This document shows, in pieces, positions 20,221 to 32,739 of a stretch of DNA of 64,000 nucleotides (the stretch's first letter is position 1; every line of letters starts with the position of its first letter). The notes below the pieces were generated by a model. It worked only from the letters and a program-made list of their open reading frames with translations. It did no database searches and was not told the origin of the DNA. Position numbers and translations under genes: made by a program. Source of the DNA: Azolla caroliniana. Its lineage: Eukaryota; Polypodiophyta. The stretch lies in the NCBI GenBank assembly GCA_043228905.1, contig JBHGNT010000009.1:8990001-9054000 (forward strand). Reading direction: 5' to 3'.

Positions 20221-21131
20221 ATTGTGGTGTGCATGTGTTCCTTTGTGCCACCCTTTTAACGCACCTTTTTTAGCTAAGCCAACCAACCCAAATGGGTACC
20301 TTTGAATCAACTATAAATTGAGTAGGAAGTTAATTAGGTTGTGTGCATTTCACATAGGAGCAGGAACAAGAACAATGGCTTGTCGAAGGAGGGGCAACAT
20401 CTGTTGGAGATAGAACTCACAAGTGGCACTATCCATGTTGGTAGGTTTTGAATGGACATCAATGGACAATTTTGGTGGGAGGTGAGGCTTACGCCCATAG
20501 AGTGCTCGAAAAGGGTTGATTCGTGTCAACGCCTGTACGGATGTATTGTAGGCGTAGGTGACGAAAGGCAAGATTTGATCCCAAGTTTTGTGGCATGGAT
20601 GGATGTAAGCGGCAATCTCCTTCTTGAGGGTCTCGTTGAGGCGTCTGGTGAGGCCATTTGTCTGAGGATGGTATGGGGACTTAAACACCTGTTGAGCTAC
20701 AACAACATTGAGGACATCCTCGTGTAACTGGTGGCCATGATAAGATAATAGTTGGACGAGGCTAGTGACGAAAAACGAGCTAACAATTGGTGGATAGATA
20801 TCAATCACTCTTGTGAACTGAGGGCCACCTAAACTTGGCTGAGGTGGGGGACAAGAGGGCTATCGTGTGGGAAGGGGATCGAAGAAACTTGTGGGACAAG
20901 AAGTTAGTGACAACCAAAGGTGAGGGGGAAGAGGTGGATGCTTGGATGTGGGCGACTGGTACCCTACATCTCCACCAATATGTGAAATGCACATAAGAGA
21001 TCAAAACCAACCTACTTAGCTTCTTACTTCTTGCTCAATTTATAGTTGATACAACGGTACCCATTTGGGTTGGCTTAGTTAAAAAGGGTGTGCTAAAAGG
21101 GTGTCACAAAGGAACACATGCACACCACAAT
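20221..21131. mobile_element. Inverted-repeat element (about 910 bp) carrying a Gypsy integrase fragment
   Basis: The outer ends are inverted repeats of about 135-147 bp (20221-20356 and 20985-21131). Shared blocks include ATTGTGGTGTGCATGTG, AACCCAAATGGGTACC and TCAACTATAAATTGAG. Between them lies a minus-strand Gypsy integrase fragment. Both arms start TGTGAAATGCACA at the inner side and end CACCACA at the outer side, so they could also be two short LTRs in opposite orientation. No primer site or polypurine tract is seen, and no clear target duplication was found. Confidence 0.65.
20350..20808 (-). pseudogene. Gypsy integrase fragment
   Basis: A 152-codon minus-strand stretch contains the integrase hallmark SPYHPQTNGLTRRLNETLKK, where the catalytic Glu position (TER in most families) is Arg. 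It continues TWDQILPFVTYAYNTS and FRALYGRKPHLPP, typical of the C-terminal half of Ty3/gypsy integrase. The N-terminal side is scrambled. It lies wholly inside the inverted-repeat element. Confidence 0.75.
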
Positions 21132-21918
21132 ATCATAGATGATAATTACTATATGCTTATTGACTCTTGACATTGAATTAAATACTACACCCCAAATTTC
21201 TCTATTCAAGTTTTGTCATTTCCCCCCAATACAAATACACAAGATCCATTCCTACCCTCATATCCACTTTTTGGGCAATTCTATGGTGAATTAATCACTC
21301 TTTCAATTTTGGGGCATTTGGAGATATAAGTAAAAACTGAGGTGTTTGATTTCCCATCATTTTAAATGATACATTGTTCCATGACAATTCTATATATTGT
21401 CGTGTTATTATTTGAAATGCTTGAAATGCTTCATCCATTACTTGATGAAATGAGTAGATCTCTTATTGTGATTGGATAATTCTCATCACACAATGACCAT
21501 GTTATTATAATCAATATGTGGTTCAAAATGGTTAGTATACACCATGAGATGGATTGAGTTCTAGTACGCTCATTACCAATAGTTTATTGAGACAGCCATG
21601 GACAGTTCCAGAGCCACCGATAAGTAATGGGGCCAATGCATTCTTCAAGGTTTTCCCATTGTTATCATTATCACCATGACAAATTTATGTTCATATACTG
21701 GACCTAATAGTTGATAGTTCTGTAATAATTTGTAAGTATATATTGTTTATACTTCTGCTTTTGTATAATAATCTAATGCCAATTTAAGAGTATTACGGTT
21801 GAAGTCAATATGTTCAGGATATTTTCATCAGTCAAGCTCTTTGCAAGCTATTTAATGGTGATTTAATGCAAGAACTTGTATTAAGATCAATGCCAAACTT
21901 GAAGAATGTCTCTGTAGA
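21132..21918. other. 3' flank of the PEX14-like gene; no other gene seen
   Basis: AT-rich sequence downstream (on the minus strand) of the PEX14-like stop codon. It includes its likely 3' UTR. No transposon hallmark is seen. Confidence 0.5.
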
Positions 21919-24900
21919 TTATTTGTTACCTCTTAATTTTTCCTGTTCATCAATTGGTTCAGTCATCATATCTTCTACAGATGAAAATTTCTCTTCAAAA
22001 GGTATGGAAGAAGTCACACTTTCAGAATACAAGACCATATCAGTGTCCTGGATCGACACATCTTCATTTGTGCAATTTGATTCGTTATCAAGAACCAACT
22101 CAGGGGAATCTTGTCTACCCACAGAAATTTGGGAATCTAGTTCATTCGTGTAAATGGGTTCAGGAGCTACTTCCTCGATATCTTTTGACTGATTGGCTGA
22201 AGCTAGATTTAAACCCACAGAACTTAGGGAAGTCAATCGATCATTCGTTATACTTGAAGTCTCAACTGAAATATTTTCCTTGAAATACCCTGTTCCAATA
22301 AGTAAGAAAATTGCACTTAGAGGGCAACTGAAAAACCACCGCATCATTAAGAAATGATATTCAGAATACAGATGCTGTTAAACCTGTAGCAGCCTCAGAA
22401 TTGTCTTTTAAGGGAATTTCAGATAAAAGTAATGGTTCTTTCATTATTGTTGCCACAATTCCTTTTTGTTCTGACATGTCCTTAGTTTTCTCATGGCTAC
22501 TATCGTATGAAATATTTTCAGAGTGAGTAAATCCTCGAGAGAAAAGGGTGTCAGCTTTGTGTCTCCAAGATGGTGAAGTAGATGTTGGTATTCTTTTTTC
22601 ATCACGACCTTCAAAAGGTAAAATATGCATTGGACCCTTTTCTTGTGTCAAGTCAGAATAAGCACCTATTAATTGCTCACTTGTGTTAGCAACTTTATTG
22701 AAGGAGCTTTTTCCTGCTACATATTCATTCTTCTCAACCTTAACAATTTCCCAAGGCTGCAAAACAGTAGATATATTAGCACACAAGCAGTTTCATTAGG
22801 GTAATTATATTACATAAGAATTGCAATTTGATTTTTACTCATGCATATATATGTTAGCAGTAATGGCAAACAATAATGTTTACTTATCGATATTATTAAC
22901 CCTGTTATCTCTTTGTCTCACAAAATCCACACGGAAAAGGAAGTGTCTTGATACTGGCCAAAATCATGTTTAGTATATGATGACAAAACCATTCGATCCA
23001 ATTGATAATGTGTTTCTATGTTATATTCATTCTTTTGTCAAACACAATCCATATATTCATGTAAATCTAAGTTTCAATTCTTTTTAACAAAGAACAAGCT
23101 GACACTGGGCTACTGAATGATTAGAGTAGGCCACTTGCCACAAGCAAATGGTATAATTGTCTGAGAGATTAAATTATCAGAGGGTCTCACCATCAGCAAC
23201 CAAAGTCATCACTCAAAATGTTGACAGATTGAGCTAAAAGGAGCTCAAGGATTGTTTGGCATGCAGCCTCTGCTCAGGATTAAGCTACTTGTGGAAAAAG
23301 GAGGGTCACTGTTAGGAGAATCTGGTTGAACACCAACCTTATTGCGATAAGAGAGGAAGCAGAAGTCCAGACCATTGACTTCATCCAAACCGACTCAAGG
23401 ACTAGCATGAACTGTTAGGCAGGGTATGTTGAATAAGTGACAACTACTGAAGAAGAAACTAACTTGTGTCGGGTATGAAGGCTCAAGAATTCTTCATTCG
23501 TACATTTATTAAGGCCCTTCCAACTAAAGTTCTCTTGAGAGCTTCTAGGACATATTTGGGTCACGTGGCCAGTGACAACTGGCCAAATGCCCTAAAATCA
23601 CATTCTAATAAAACATTAGAAGTTTCCCCCTTAAAAACAGAGTACTTGGGGGCTCCAAAACGTTTGTGTATCTTCTCCCTCTCCCGTGTTTTCTCTGCAC
23701 TTGAGGCATTTTCTTTCCTGTTACTCCTTCAAATCGACCATTACAGATAGGTGGCACCAAAACGAACCTCTTGGCTGACTCTCAACTGGTATCAAAGTAA
23801 CGTTCTAACTCTTGAAACAAAAGCGCTGCCAACAAAAGAGTGTTGTTGATGCAATTCTTGAAGCACTTCAAGTTTCTTGGAGAGGTTTCACCATGAGAAC
23901 AGGTTCAAAATAGAAGGAATCCCATAAAGACTTGCTGTTTGTAGGTACTCCAATGCAAGTCACCTTCACTGTAATATTCCATCCAAATTCAGTTCAAACT
24001 GGTTCTGCATATTCCCCTTGCTGCCCCACCAAAGTGTCAAAGATCAACACGATCTCATCAGAAAATAGAAATATTTGTATGACTATACTTGCTAGACATG
24101 CTCTTGAACCCCGGAATGTTATGCAATGTGATGCCTGATTTACAAGGTAGCATCTATCTTAGGTATGCGTTTTGCATCACGCTCCCAAATTTCAGCCAAA
24201 ATATAACATCAATATCTTGCGCTACATCACTTAGTCCTAACCCCTTATCACATGGATACCCTTTACAATTCCAAAACATGATTTTCAAAATTGAGGTATC
24301 TATGGTCCCATGGGTCATCACCATTGTTGTAGAATACTTAGTATACAAACGCATAGAATACATATGCTAAGTATTCTAAAAGTATTTGAATATGTATTTT
24401 ACAGATAAAATATGTTAAATATGTTAAATATGTTAAATACTTAAAATATGTGTAGATTATTATTTTAAATACGTAGAATACATGTAAAATATGTTAAATA
24501 CTTCTTAAAATTTAAAGCTTTTTTTTTTAATCTTAAAATTTTAAATTTCTTTAAACTTTTTTGAAATGTTAAATAATTGTTAAATACATAAGAATATATA
24601 GAATACGTGAAAAATTATAAACTGGCAGTTCTAAAACGTAGAATACGTGTAAAATAATTCAGAGTATTCTAGCACGTATTCGCGTTTTTTAACAACTATG
24701 GTCATCACTTTCTATGCAGTTTGAATTCCTTTCTTAGATGCATATGCTCTTGCTCTTTTGGAGTTCAATCCTCCATTACAAAGAAACTTGTACCCTTGAG
24801 ATACACCCTACTTCTATCTAAGATGATAGCTCTTTTGCATTCATCTTGGATTCTACAAACAATTGCTCTAACCTTTTCTTACAAACCCTATGTGCGGCAT

Positions 24901-27900
24901 ATACAGTAACATCTCGCATAACAAAACTATCTTCAAAGAATTTTGTAATATTCTCTATCCGAGAAAGTGCATTCTCTATTTCATCCTTTGGCATGCCTCT
25001 AAAACATATTAGAACCTGCTGTCTAAACATATTAGAAAGTTTTCTTTGAGAGAGCTTTCCGATGAGCTAAAGATCAGAAAAAATGGTGAACTGAGCAGAA
25101 AACGGCAAGCTGAAAACAGAGAGAGAGAGAGAGAGTACATCCTTGTTCACTCCAATTGTGCTAGCCACAACCTCCGACAACCCATTAGGAGACCACAACT
25201 TTCCTGACACAGATTCATACAATGCATAGATTTTCCATTGCATATCTATAGCAACACCAAGGGCTTCTAGCAGCTGCATGTTGTGAGCGCATGGTAGTGT
25301 GTCAAAAACCTTTTGATAACAATATGATAAGGGCTTGGAAGGACAGCATGTGATCCAATATGGTGAACCCCTTCCAAAAGCCTGCCTGTCCAGCTGAACA
25401 GATTTCTTTCTGCCTGTACACTCAATTCTGACTCTAGAATTGAGCCATATAGTTTTCCAAGTAAGGGCCAATAATGATTGTCCTATAATTGCTTACCATC
25501 ATGGGGTCTCCATTCTTGAAGATTGGCACATTGGTATGTTCTTTCCAGCTAGTGTAAAAATCTTCACACAGCTCTATTAAAAATGTGCGCATTGATGGGT
25601 CTCTGCATGCATAACAATATTTGTGGTGCTGAAGGCGTCTTCAAAACACCCAGCATCTGTCCTTAGAGAGCCATTGCAATTCCATATAGTCATGCATACA
25701 GTCTCATAGGCCATACATCATCAAGCAACTCTTTTCTCTGTAATAACGACCTTACCATCTCTATATACAGCCGATTTTCCTTCCTCTCTTGCATCTAGAT
25801 TAAATATTTAGAGACATACAGGCGTGCATGCATGTACACACACTTGATATGACGAACACATTTTGCAAAATTCCTTCCCCACTCGTTCTTACTTTAGACT
25901 GGAATGAGACTCTCATACATATTCTTTACAAGGAAAATTTCCACAAATTTCTTATGGACAAACATCCAACATGCTTACGTCAAAAAACAATTCTTGCCAC
26001 AGTTATTCCCTAGATGCTCTATGAAGTTATTCTAAGCAAGTATACCTTTGGTCTTGGCTGCAAACAAGACATAGAAGGAGGCCGATGTGGGTTTGGAGGC
26101 TTATCATTGATTTCCTGTTAAGTTTTCAAAATACAGTTTTCAAAATTCTTACATTTTCTATGAGAACAAGTTATGTAGAAGTTACAATGTTTTACCAGAA
26201 TCCCAGGAGGTTTTTCTCCACGTTCTAAAATAGCCAAAACCTTAGCCACAAGAAAGAAACATTAATTAAGTTCATTGAAAGAAAAGGAGCATCGCCCATT
26301 AGATCTAAATGTTATGTAACCATAAGAAGTCTATAGAAATTTAAAACAGCAGTGTCTTGATATCTCAAATAATGCTAACCCTTTTAAAGAGATTGTTGTA
26401 TTCATGTAATATGAGTGTGATCTTGATGCAGCCCATGGAAAAAGGACATAAAGCAATTGACTCAATGGTGATCACAGAGTTTCTTGTCACCATCACAATA
26501 ATTATCTTCCTATATTAGGACATCCTGCATTTTTCTTTGAATCCTCTATACCACTGATGGTCATTCAAGAGGATCATAAGGGAGTCCCAATTTAAAAATT
26601 AACTCCATCAATCAATCTTTAATAGTTGAATACACCTAGGCTAGAAAAGACTATAAGGTTACACAAAATGTTAGAGAAAAATGAAAAAAGAAGATCAGAA
26701 CCGTACATATCAGATAAGAACCAGGATTTTTTCATTTTCAGTACATCTATCTACATTGTCAGCAGACAACAGAAGTTTAGTTCTTCTATATCCAGGAACA
26801 ATGGTGGAAAGGAGAAGTATTTCACCTCAAGGTAAGATGCTGAATGTGGAGCGTGGTCAGGTTTTTTTGATTGACTTTCTTCTGGTACTTGATCTGTTAA
26901 CAACAAAGACATCACTTAAACAACCATTGATGTATCAAGTTTTTGCAAGAAATAACAAAACACGAGATCCCTGACATATCACACACCTCTACTCCTTGTT
27001 GCACCAGTTGGTTTGCCCAATAACTAGTTTGCAAAGAACAAAAATATTTCTATATTAGGTGCATTATAAAGTACAGCATTAGTAACTAAAGTTATTCACC
27101 AAAAAGAAAAAATGTAATAATCTCATCTATCAAAGGAAAGATATGATCTCAAGCACTGGACGCACAACTTAAAGGGCTAATAAAAAGTAATTGGCATATC
27201 TTGCTCAGGTGCCTGGCATATGTTACAATAGCTCAATTTCCTACATATTCTATCTTGGAAGCTCTTCATAAAGGGGGTTTCTGCTATGGCTACAAATATT
27301 AGCCGCAATTACAGGACAATAAGGAAAATCCTCAATTTTTAGGACAGAACCCAAATAACTTGTATGAGGATTGACTGCAAACTGTTTCCGAGCAAATTCT
27401 CAAATATTTCACATCATCTCCATTTTTTCTTTGGAATAATTATGTATTTAATCTAGTTTTAGGTTACCACAATATTAGAAAATTGCTGTATTTAGATGGA
27501 AGAATTTACACCTTCTGGCCAGGCGCCAAATCTGAATTTTTCCAATTACCATTTGATTGCACTGCAAGAAACACATCATTTGTGTGTAAAATAAAGTAAC
27601 TAAAAGGTTAAGATAAAATATTACATATTATCATCTTCACACACTATAGTTCTTCCAGTGCTTTAAGTAATTGAGCATAGGACATCATCATAAATATTGG
27701 ATACACATTAATAGCAAATATGATCATTTCTAGCCATTCACTAAAACATAAAACAGATTTCCCCAAAAGATGCATTGTGACTTGATATCCTCTAAACTTA
27801 TATACCAAGGTGAAACTCATTGTGGAGCATATAAGCATTACTCTGAGCTATATTACGAGAACATGTTTATGGGCATGGCTCTTTTAACCGGTGTATACAA

Positions 27901-30900
27901 TTCAACCAAAGAATTCTCCAAAAATCAACTTTCAGGGACAAGGAATGGGAGGGGGAAGGGAAGTTCAAAAATGGTTGCCCATTGTGATTTGTAACTATGC
28001 ACGTAAGCTCATTTGAATCTTACACGATAAATAGTTATCTCTGTGCAGATGTAGATGTCATGAGAAGTTTAATGGAGGGGACACTAATGTGTGATGTACA
28101 CTTCATAATAATGAGACAGGCAAGGTACTTGCTGGATTGTGGTGTGCAATTCTACAATGAAGCAAATGCAAGAATACTGTGCACATGTCATGTGATGTCA
28201 ATTGAAACTTGATAATAAAGAGACATAAACTAGGTACTTGCTGGATTGAATTTGACAAGGATGATGGGTGTGCAATACTACGATGAGGCAAATGCAAGAA
28301 TACTTTGTGTACATGTCGTGAGAAGTTTATTGCAAGGCACGGTAATGTGTGATGTCAATTAAAACTTGATAATAAAGAGACATAAGCTAGGTACTTGCTG
28401 GATTGAATTTGTCGACGATGGTTGGTGTGCGATACTACAATGAGGAAAGTGCAAGAATACTTTGGGTTAATGATGGTTTGGACAAAAGTGACATCAAGGC
28501 AAGCTTGTATTCAGCTAGAACTTTTCTTCACAAAGACAATCAACAAGATTTCAGATCATCCTACCTCTCCTCTCACCGTTAATCCTGTCCCTTCAGGATT
28601 CAGCTTACCCTTGGCTCCTTTTCCTCAAAATATTTCTTTCTTTCTTTAGCTCTTTCTATTAGGGTGGTTCTGATTTGATGCTCTTTTTCTATGTCACCAT
28701 AACATTTCTCATTATGAAGAGACTATAAGAGTATAGTACTGAGATATTATTTGGCTGATATGCAACAAATTATATGCAATGTGTTTAATATGATGCATGA
28801 AAATCTTTAAGAAGTTTAGACGTCCAAATTCATCATTGATAACCATTTTCTGCCAATTGAGTGATGCTTATTCTCTTTTAAAGTAAATGTTGAATGAATG
28901 CTGTATCCTTTAAGAAAAAACTTTTCCTAAAATGCATTATGTTCCTAACGTGTTCACAAAATGGTACAATCAGTAAATCAAGCAAAGGAAAATATCCTTA
29001 GAACAGTACCTTTTGTAGTTAGCAGCTGTTTTTTATTGCTGCTGTCAGTGATAATATTCTTCACTGCTATCATGACTTTACTAAGCTCAACAGTATGGAT
29101 TTCTAAAGCCTGAACAATGTTGTTAAAATGATGATTTTCTGTCAAGGAGAAAATCTCTGTAAGACATGGCCATCAGTGATTAAGATACATGAAAACAAAA
29201 TCATGAAATTGACCTTGACTGTGGACCTTCATTATTTCTTTGTTTGCTCTAGCCACTTCTACTGCCGCAGATGATGCCAATTTCACAGCATTGATACTCT
29301 GCATCGCACTAGCTTCTATAGGCATCTTACCCACAGAATCATCTTTTAAAACTACCCCTCGTATCCATTTCTTTATCCTCCGTAAAAATAATCTCTGTGC
29401 AACCACATTAAACATTTTAACAATTGGATGCAATTTTGAAATATTTTGGATATTCTCTTAAGACCCTATCACATTTTATAGACCTTGAATAGAAGCCCTG
29501 TTCCTGTACATGCCACCAAAAAGATGCTCACTGTCCAAGCCAGTTGTGACCATAAAAAGCGTGAAGGATTGCGAGCAACAATCAAAGATGTTGAAGGAAC
29601 ATGTTGCACACTTGGCTTCCCTATCATTGACACCAAAAGAACATAAACGTAAAACATTAAGCGCCATAGTATGACACAAAATTCTCATTTGTTTTCTGAT
29701 TTTAAAACAAAACACATAACAAAGATGAGCTAAAGAAAATGAAAATGCAGTTATCCATATGGTAAAGACATACATAGATATCACTACTACCTTCGGTTGT
29801 TGAGGAAGCAGCAGGAAAAAGATCCTGCAAAATAAGTACAATTTAACAATTGGAAAGAAAGATCACATAGATCTGGACTAACTATGGTAAAACTATGTGC
29901 AACCCAAGATGCATTATGTATCATCTTAACTTATCAAAAAAATTATTTGCATTCCTTTAACCGGTTATAGGAATACAGATCTTTATTACTGCATAATCAT
30001 GAATTTCCTAACAATAATGTAAAACAAAGAGATCATTACCAAATCTATCTAAGTACAATTTTAAAGGTAAATCATAGTGGATTGCCTGATTTTCATAGCT
30101 CCACCATGATACAACCAGAGAGATCATACTGACTTTGTACAAGCATGCCCATATCAAGGAATCACAAGATGGATGCAATTTATCTTCGCGGCATCCATTT
30201 ACCCAAAGAAAATACTTTTAGATAGTATTAATATTTTGGTATGGAGCCACAATCATGATCCAAAAACTCAATTAGCTTAGGTTATTCAATGAAACTAGCA
30301 TCAGAATTTTGTTTGATGGAACTAAACTTTGACTTTTCTTCTCTCAAAAAGTATTTCCTCTCATTATATCACAATTAATGCAAGGATTCCATGGTATATG
30401 CCACAGAAGATGTGTAGAGAATATGAATAGTTAAGCTGATAATAATATAAGAAGCTGCTTCAAAGTCCAATGATATTGAATTGGGAAAAGTACCAGGATA
30501 CCCCTGGAAGTTCCAAATTTACCAAACTACCCCTATGTCCAAAAAATTACACTTTATAAAGTAATTATACACTCAAATCTTTGGTAAATAGGGCTAGTTC
30601 GGGTCCATTTCTTCCATCTTTGGTAAATAGGGCTTGTAGATTTGAGTGCATAATTACTTTATAAAGTGTAATTTTTTGGACATGGCGGTAGTTTGGTAAA
30701 TTTGGAACTTCCAGGGGCATTCTAGTAAATAGATGAACTTCCAGGGGTATCCTAGTACTTTTTCCTATTAAATGCTATCTAATGTCATAAATCATTTCAT
30801 CTCTTTTGTATCATAGCTTGCCCAAAGAGCTCATGATATATGCCAAAGAACATGTGTAGAATATATGAATAGCTAAATTGATAGTAAAAGGTTGCTCCAA

Positions 30901-31115
30901 AGCCTTATCAAAATTTCAAAGAAATTTTGTTAAGATAATTTCAGTCAAGAGTTACTGCTTACCATAATCCGTCGAAACGACTCTTCCACTTCCTCATTAG
31001 ATAAACCCTTTCCACGTAAAAATAAACGGCGTTGTTCTATGGAAGTTCCCTTAACGTTAGGATTGGATAGAAACTTTATGGCATTCTGTATAACATCTTC
31101 CCTCAATGTTTCCAT
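21919..31115 (-). CDS. PEX14: PEX14-like peroxisomal membrane docking protein, twelve coding exons
   Basis: Coding exons in order: 31115-30963, 29824-29791, 29620-29484, 29454-29214, 29138-29010, 27561-27512, 27023-26987, 26893-26826, 26240-26196, 26114-26046, 22756-22384 and 22289-21919. All are GT-AG and in phase, giving 568 residues. Residues 1-51 are the PEX14 N-domain (REDVIQNAIKFLSNPNVKG, FLRGKGLSNEEVEESFRRI). One membrane segment follows at about 84-106 (WSQLAWTVSIFLVACTGTGL), then a coiled-coil-prone region at about 140-235. Next come the plant PEX14 segment ILERGEKPPGI, then EINDKPPNP and QPRPKPWE, and an acidic Ser-rich tail. PEX14 docks the PEX5/PEX7-cargo complex at the peroxisome. 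Introns are TE-rich (the largest is 3.3 kb) but exons are intact. The ATG lies in the second exon; an upstream exon is probably 5' UTR. Confidence 0.85.
23411..23797 (+). repeat. LTR-like end with Copia-type primer site
   Basis: CTCTCA (ending 23784) is followed by AC and then TGGTATCAAAG (23787-23797), close to the initiator-Met primer site used by Copia elements. TGTTAGGCAGGG near 23411 is a possible LTR start. No gag follows. Treated as a truncated or solo LTR relic in the PEX14 intron. Confidence 0.35.
23930..25565 (-). mobile_element. LINE fragments in the largest PEX14 intron
   Basis: On the minus strand, 25565-25060 reads as LINE RT (SNYRTIIIGPYL; QAGFWKGFT; MQWKIYALYESVSGKLWSPN; STIGVN). 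A separate endonuclease start lies at about 24320-23940 (LKIMFWNCKGYPCDKGLGLS). RT precedes endonuclease in the reading direction, so these are at least two fragments. The endonuclease fragment is interrupted on its 5' side by the hAT-like MITE at 24322. All frames are broken. Confidence 0.65.
24322..24700. mobile_element. hAT-like MITE 3 (379 bp), perfect 8-bp TSD
   Basis: Flanked by perfect 8-bp repeats GTCATCAC (24314-24321 and 24701-24708). The element starts CATTGTTGTAGAATAC and ends ACAACTATG, giving CA...TG ends with short inverted repeats, typical of hAT. The interior is AT-rich with TAAAATATGTTAAATA-type repeats and codes for nothing. It belongs to a different family from the elements at 13105, 14273 and 32740. 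Confidence 0.75.
28000..28465 (+). repeat. Irregular tandem repeat in a PEX14 intron
   Basis: GGTACTTGCTGGATTG recurs at 28124, 28233 and 28390. Each copy is followed by GGTGTGC.AT.CTAC.ATGA and GCAAGAATACT. Units are about 109 and 157 bp, with an extra ACTTGATAATAAAGAGACATAA block between them. No function is evident. Confidence 0.8.
30484..30765. mobile_element. Foldback (long-hairpin) MITE in PEX14 intron
   Basis: A nearly complete palindrome. The left arm includes GTACCAGGATACCCCTGG, CCAAATTTACCAAACTACC and ACACTTTATAAAGTAATTAT. The right arm has their inverse, ending CCAGGGGTATCCTAGTACT. The arms are about 100-130 bp around a short spacer containing GGTAAATAGGGCT twice. It codes for nothing. 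The transcript of the host intron could form a long hairpin here. Confidence 0.8.
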
Positions 31116-32417
31116 CTTTCCAAGCCCCCTACTGCAATAATTCCATATTCAGCTATCAGAAAAATGAAAATCAGATAACATAATCCATTATGCATTCTCC
31201 AGGAATGCAATGTGACATTTTCTATGATCATCAGATTACCTTCTCATAGTCTTTCTACCTTTTTTAAGAGCTCTTTTAGTGTTCATTCTCGGGGAAGAAT
31301 AGTCAAAGATGACTCAGGTTCCTAGTGGACCTCTTTGTCATTCATTTCTATTCACATGCATATTATATTTTCTTCATGTTATTGCCTAAAAGTACTCAAC
31401 GATGGAACGTAGAAGCCATTTATAGAAATATTTTTAATAATTAAAGACTAACTAAAGGATTTTCTTGGTGTAATGTTTTCATAAAGCATTCTACCATGCT
31501 CCTTATCATTGTGATAAGTTATATCACATAAGCAGACTATAATATATCAAAGAATATGAACAAGAATTACAATAACACAAAATTACAACATGGATAACCA
31601 TATAGTTACTTAGGGTTAGAGGTATTTAGACATCCGTCGATGCCAATGTTCAGGACAAGTGTGCTGTCATTCTCCAAAATGAAGCTTAATTTTTTAAAAC
31701 TTTCTGACTGGAAATCATTCTAACAGAAACAAAAAAATCCAACTCAATCACATCCATTTTCTAACTAGCTTCCTACAAATTCTTATGGATTTTTTGTCAT
31801 GATTTCATGTAAATGGAAAACTTAACACATTAAGTAAAGAAAAAAAGTTTCCAAACAATGAAATTTCAATGCCCATTTTAAATGCCTTGTACATACAGCC
31901 TTTAGTTTGTGGCCAGTTTTGTGTGAGTGTCTTACACCTCAATATCATAATAGAAAACAATAAAATTAATTTTGATAAAAAATAAGCTATTTCCACGACT
32001 AATTGCAAATATGCAATTTCAATTCATCCTACATGGATTAATGATGGTCCTGGTTTTTTGTTTTGTTTTTTGGATTACATTGTGAGTGCCTTAGATGATT
32101 ATTAGCTAGTTCAAATACTCAATCCTTGAAAACTAGTCATTTGGCAATACTGACAACTTATTTGTTTGCTTTTTTAGTATGATGGAAAGGCCTAGTTGAA
32201 TTAGACCAGGTGTATACATCGTTCTATAGTAACAAAGAAAGTTGTGATATATATATATATATATATATATAAAACTTAATAATTTCTGATATATTTTCGT
32301 AGCTCCTTGCGATTTAACCAGTGTGTGATTACCAAAACATCATGATGTAAAAAAGAGCTATTTTGCCCATGGGTTAAATATGAGGATGTTAGGAAGTAGA
32401 GGGTTTTCTGAACACAC

Positions 32418-32540
32418 CTGCGTGTGAGAAGAATCTGACGGTACTTCGATCAGAGCGCTGGTCTTTGCTCCCTCATCTCTTCTTGCTTCCTTCCTTCCTC
32501 CCCTGCGTCTTCTGTCTTTCTTCCTTTCTTTCTCCTTCTT
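32418..32540 (-). other. Probable 5' UTR exon of the PEX14-like gene
   Basis: A good donor (CACGCAG then GTGTGTTC) lies at 32418 on the minus strand, preceded by GA-rich sequence typical of plant 5' UTRs. Its frames do not join the frame of the next exon from an ATG without a stop, which favours a non-coding exon joined to the acceptor just before the start codon (near 31126). The upstream limit is unknown. Confidence 0.35.
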
Positions 32541-32739
32541 TTTGACAAGTAACTTTGTGAGGAAAGGCTTCAAAAACAAAACCGAGATTGGATGCTGGAT
32601 GCCTACACACACACACACAATTGGGCGGACAAAACACACAAATATATGTATGTACAAGGGCCCATCCCATCCATGTCTTTTAGTCTGGCCTTTCGAGAAG
32701 AATTGGGCCATGCATTTTCTTCTACCATTATCTCTACCC

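Noticed and set aside
20452-20727. 91-codon plus-strand ORF
   Set aside because: Opposite-strand shadow of the integrase fragment.
32358-32711. 117-codon minus-strand ORF with Lys/Arg-rich part
   Set aside because: Overlaps the GA-rich probable 5' UTR of the PEX14-like gene, and its frame does not join the next exon.
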